A stretch of DNA of 52,595 bases from an uncultured Aquimonas sp. (GTDB lineage Bacteria; Pseudomonadota; Gammaproteobacteria; Xanthomonadales; Xanthomonadaceae), in assembly GCF_937888285.1 (NCBI RefSeq), contig NZ_CALART010000021.1:1-52595 (forward strand). The letters run 5' to 3'. The notes beneath the pieces are model-generated. The model made no database searches, had not been told where the DNA came from, and worked only from the letters and a program-made list of their open reading frames with translations. Made by a program: the position numbers and the translations under genes. Shown piece by piece: positions 52,201 through 52,595 of this stretch (positions are counted from its first letter, which is position 1; the number at the start of each line of letters is the position of its first letter).

Positions 52201-52595
52201 CTACACCCTTGCGGTGACCAACACCAGCACATCGCCGACGACGGCGGCCAGCACGATCACCGACACGATCCCGAGCGGTCTGACCCTCGGCACGCTGCCG
52301 GCGGGGTGCACGGCGTCGGGCCAGACGGTGACCTGCACAATCGCCAGCCTGGCGGCGGGTGCGAGCACCAGCTTCGTCATCCCGGTGACGCCGACGCTGG
52401 CCGCCGTGCCCAGCGTGAGCAACACCGCGACGGTCAGCGGTGGCGGCGATCCGACCTGTCCTGCGGCAGCGCGCTGCGGCAGCACGGTGGTCACGCCGGT
52501 CAATGTGCCGCAGCTGACGATCACCAAGACGGCCAGTGCTGCGAGCTTCGTGGTCGGCACCCCGGCGAGCTACACGCTGAGCGTGCAGAACACCG
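49226..52595 (+). CDS. Large secreted DUF11-repeat protein, 3' end beyond the window
   Basis: This frame is open from 49226 to the last base (1123 codons). The TTG start has GGAG 6 nt upstream and begins a signal peptide: charged DTHTSRRG, then LLVLLAALALLSVPALVLA, cleaved before EGSRS near residue 40. The first 500 residues are a secreted domain I do not recognise (with GRDNSGALFPVGSGYRYRI, a FlgD-like Ig segment). After it come paired beta domains with GTPGNCPASVNF/GSPGNCPAGIDF, then TIGR01451/DUF11 repeats opening QLSIAKTASAASF and QLTITKTASAASF, 123 residues apart. The domain content suggests a surface or extracellular protein of very large size. The 3' end, and any C-terminal sorting signal, lie outside the window. 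Confidence 0.85.
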   Translation, partial: MDTHTSRRGIALGRAALLDRCLLVLLAALALLSVPALVLAEGSRSLFPASYPAAGARAPMDLTNNAAYAGVAQNRQFLYVYAQAGEFILLGSRNRSNGGDIFVYNPQSFGVRGLETVPASADFTCSSNSPPAGSFGGTGRGSIATRAAELAGPNSADGTVTATDGWLPCAYRAPVSGVYGVRFTGATSGTQTLAATPAQNAPQILANQVSAWEVQVRAAANTRTDINGRLFTYAWIGRTGGNGAAGRVFHALYYITEDGYRYEQRMNALDPFAYALYANRAGFLDGGAPLYKSVRGDNQLATNILPAGSGVSAQPPQYPMFFSDVRDTGPNDAEVERVLGALGLPTVPPVPQLISVAFTGTVSSDTTTLGAGGVFTFTTINTLTYEIVVSRDGVNFDPANPLNKVLTGNALSGTHTVWWNGRDNSGALFPVGSGYRYRIAGRNGEVHFPIIDTEGMALGGPTVRKLNGSQDAIVYFDDRGYVTRNGTAVGQLNGHLCGAGNLQVQPTPNHSLLGVDSSDSNFNGAGIYYRFYPQVTNDPNTDCVNNAATHFGTAKGLDLWALERTPSFSEPVTVVAPVIGADVGTVVTVDSSAFPGQTVFGTLVFYNAGDTEATGVNYTARIGTPGNCPASVNFTLLPPGVTVASYNPATCVVTFAGMPATLPAAIQPTSQLVFEFNYPAPNSGPQIVQTTVSATNEAPGQIAPNSASGSTSIIVADVATTVTVPASAVTGSTVSGTVSFSNLGAATSTADGLVYSVTIGSPGNCPAGIDFPGIAPATFSVDPGTCVVSFTGLPASLNPGDGFSLAFQYTAPAPGTVPVSSSISTTTPESSTANNTANGSTLIQAQPEVTVSKVSVPVTGTAVSIGGGITYNVQVVITGGSLVSSLQLTDTLGAGLSLGTVTAGPFTCNGANPLVCSLPAGTPVGSYALSYTATVNTSAVGSVANAVAITGNGGDPDPVCSPCSTTHPVIAPQLSIAKTASAASFTVGVPASYTLAVTNTSTSPTTAASTITDTIPSGLTLGTLPAGCTASGQTVTCTIASLAAGASTSFVIPVTPTLAAVPSVSNTATVSGGGDPTCPAAARCGSTVVTPVNVPQLTITKTASAASFVVGTPASYTLSVQNT

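Overview
The window is high-GC DNA from a Gram-negative bacterium, most likely a gammaproteobacterium of the Xanthomonadales/Lysobacterales. The support is HflKC, UbiB, an AceF-type pyruvate dehydrogenase E2, a TonB-dependent receptor, DsbD/TlpA, GTAG-type REP palindromes of the kind described in Stenotrophomonas, and a secreted protein with a short C-terminal GFE tail. This placement is inference; no rRNA, tRNA or CRISPR was found.

Layout. 0-10 kb: a small membrane protein with a convincing sigma-54 promoter and upstream palindrome, pyruvate dehydrogenase E2, a TonB-dependent receptor, a GNAT acetyltransferase, a DUF3142 lipoprotein paired with a secreted repeat protein, then about 690 bp of repeats. 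10.5-12.4 kb (minus strand): a DUF3096 peptide and a YadGH-type ABC exporter. 12.5-16.8 kb: an FNR-like reductase, a secreted alpha/beta hydrolase and a NatAB-type exporter. 17-23 kb: ubiB, a periplasmic protein, hflKC and a PaiB-like protein, separated by composite REP elements. 23.2-29.7 kb (minus strand): a YidB-like protein, TlpA-DsbD with a duplicated DsbD sensor domain, an exported endonuclease I with Ig-like domains, and cutA. 30-32.2 kb: CIRCE-controlled groESL with a repeat between the two genes.

32.3-43.8 kb is a defence island. It opens with a Panacea-domain gene followed 3 nt later by an unrecognised small ORF, a probable toxin-antitoxin pair. A type I restriction-modification operon (hsdR-hsdM-hsdS) follows. 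It continues, by start/stop overlaps, into an ABC-type AAA ATPase, an HNH nuclease (together Septu/PtuAB-like) and a PD-(D/E)XK nuclease. This six-gene composite is the most interesting system in the window. hsdS-ATPase-HNH looks richer in A/T than its neighbours, which suggests a transferred or exchanged cassette.

43.9-52.6 kb: an SEC-C/TPR-like protein, a four-PAS protein with a degenerate GGDEF and an apparently intact EAL domain, and the first 1123 codons of a large secreted DUF11-repeat protein that runs off the end of the window.
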